A DNA stretch of 6,052 bases from Gammaproteobacteria bacterium (GTDB taxonomy: Bacteria > Pseudomonadota > Gammaproteobacteria > Pseudomonadales > Porticoccaceae). Under the pieces are notes generated by a model. The model did not search any database, was not told the DNA's origin, and was given only the letters and a program-made list of their open reading frames with translations. Shown in pieces: positions 5,457-6,052 of the stretch (position 1 is its first letter; every line of letters begins with the position of its first letter). A program made the translations under genes and the position numbers. The DNA lies in NCBI GenBank assembly GCA_003646355.1, contig QNFO01000083.1:1-6052 (forward strand), read 5' to 3'.

Positions 5457-6052
5457 TTAAGCGCCAAAGGGGTGACGCAACACTATCGTTTCAACGCGAT
5501 CGGGGCCGGTGGAAACAATGTCGATGGGCACACCGCACACTTCTTCAATGCGGGCAATATAGCTGCGAGCTGCAGCGGGCAATTGATCGAGGTTTTTAGC
5601 ACCCACTGTTGACTCCGTCCAACCGGGTAAAGTCTCGTAAACCGGCACAATATTTTCGTAGTCATCGGCATGGCTCGGCGCACTAGCAGGCTTGCCGTCC
5701 TTGTCTTCATAGCTAATGCAGATATTGATATTCTCTAGGCCATCGAGCACATCGAGTTTGGTCAGACACAAACCCGAAACACTATTAACGCGCACCGCCT
5801 GCTTAAGGGCGACAGCATCGAACCAACCGCAGCGTCGCGCGCGACCCGTCGTGGCACCACGTTCATGTCCTTTGGTGGACAAATGCTCGCCCACTTCGCA
5901 GAACAATTCGGTGGGAAAGGGGCCGGAGCCAACACGCGTAGTGTAGGCCTTGGTAATACCCAGCACATAGTCGAGATACAGAGGGCCGAAACCACTGCCC
6001 GTGGCTGTGCCGCCAGCGGTGGTATTTGATGAGGTCACGAAGGGGTAGGTGC
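5457..6052 (-). CDS. purA: Adenylosuccinate synthetase, C-terminal part
   Basis: This is the C-terminal part of adenylosuccinate synthetase, the cytoplasmic enzyme that joins IMP and aspartate with GTP in AMP synthesis. The frame is open to the right edge: codons at 6039-6050 give T-Y-P-F, joining V at 6036-6038 to T-S-S-N-T-T-A-G-G, so the GTG at 6038 is internal and the gene begins outside the window. The T-S-S-N-T-T-A-G-G segment, G-P-F-P-T-E-L, the substrate loop A-T-T-G-R-x-R-R-x-[10 protein letters not shown] and the late [11 protein letters not shown] motif are all intact. The segment matches the last 200 or so of about 430 residues in Escherichia coli PurA. The stop is TAA at 5457-5459. 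It is a housekeeping gene with nothing unusual, 97 bases upstream of the thiolase-like gene in the same direction. Confidence 0.97.
   Translation of the reverse strand, partial: TYPFVTSSNTTAGGTATGSGFGPLYLDYVLGITKAYTTRVGSGPFPTELFCEVGEHLSTKGHERGATTGRARRCGWFDAVALKQAVRVNSVSGLCLTKLDVLDGLENINICISYEDKDGKPASAPSHADDYENIVPVYETLPGWTESTVGAKNLDQLPAAARSYIARIEEVCGVPIDIVSTGPDRVETIVLRHPFGA

Overview
The window reads as chromosomal DNA from a gammaproteobacterium, probably aquatic or marine. The main evidence is the right-hand gene, a PurA (adenylosuccinate synthetase) C-terminus that closely resembles the enterobacterial protein as I remember it. Moderate GC, good Shine-Dalgarno sequences and tight gene packing fit this. 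The genus cannot be fixed from the sequence. Coding density is very high: no stretch over 300 bases lacks a gene, and the largest gap is 97 bases. I see no RNA genes, CRISPR arrays, insertion sequences or transposon ends.

Layout from left to right: (1) bases 1-625, plus strand, the C-terminal part of a luciferase-like flavin or F420 monooxygenase cut by the left edge. (2) Bases 649-5359, minus strand, six co-directional genes transcribed right to left: a thiolase-fold enzyme without the catalytic cysteine, a DUF35 zinc-ribbon/OB-fold partner overlapping it by 4 bases, an isopropylmalate/isocitrate dehydrogenase-family enzyme, a Ddn-type deazaflavin-dependent nitroreductase-family protein, a limonene-epoxide-hydrolase-type protein, and an EamA/DMT transporter. 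The junctions are -4, 31, 58, 41 and 31 bases, so this looks like one operon. (3) A 97-base gap with a weak promoter candidate and a short hairpin. (4) Bases 5457-6052, minus strand, the C-terminal part of purA, cut by the right edge.

The six-gene unit is the interesting part. The thiolase-like/DUF35 pair resembles the Ltp2-ChsH2 type retro-aldolase and the PhlC-PhlB type acyltransferase complexes. Beside it are enzymes that would suit an oxygenated, possibly terpenoid or steroid-like, CoA-linked substrate: an epoxide hydrolase-type protein with its full active-site set, a possibly F420-dependent reductase, a beta-decarboxylating dehydrogenase, and a convergent luciferase-like monooxygenase. 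The DMT protein could move a substrate or product. The pathway is inference; the gene families and catalytic residues are visible. Three genes of the unit (thiolase, Ddn-like, epoxide hydrolase-like) also share a similar AT-rich leader ending in the Shine-Dalgarno sequence, which suggests related leaders or common control.
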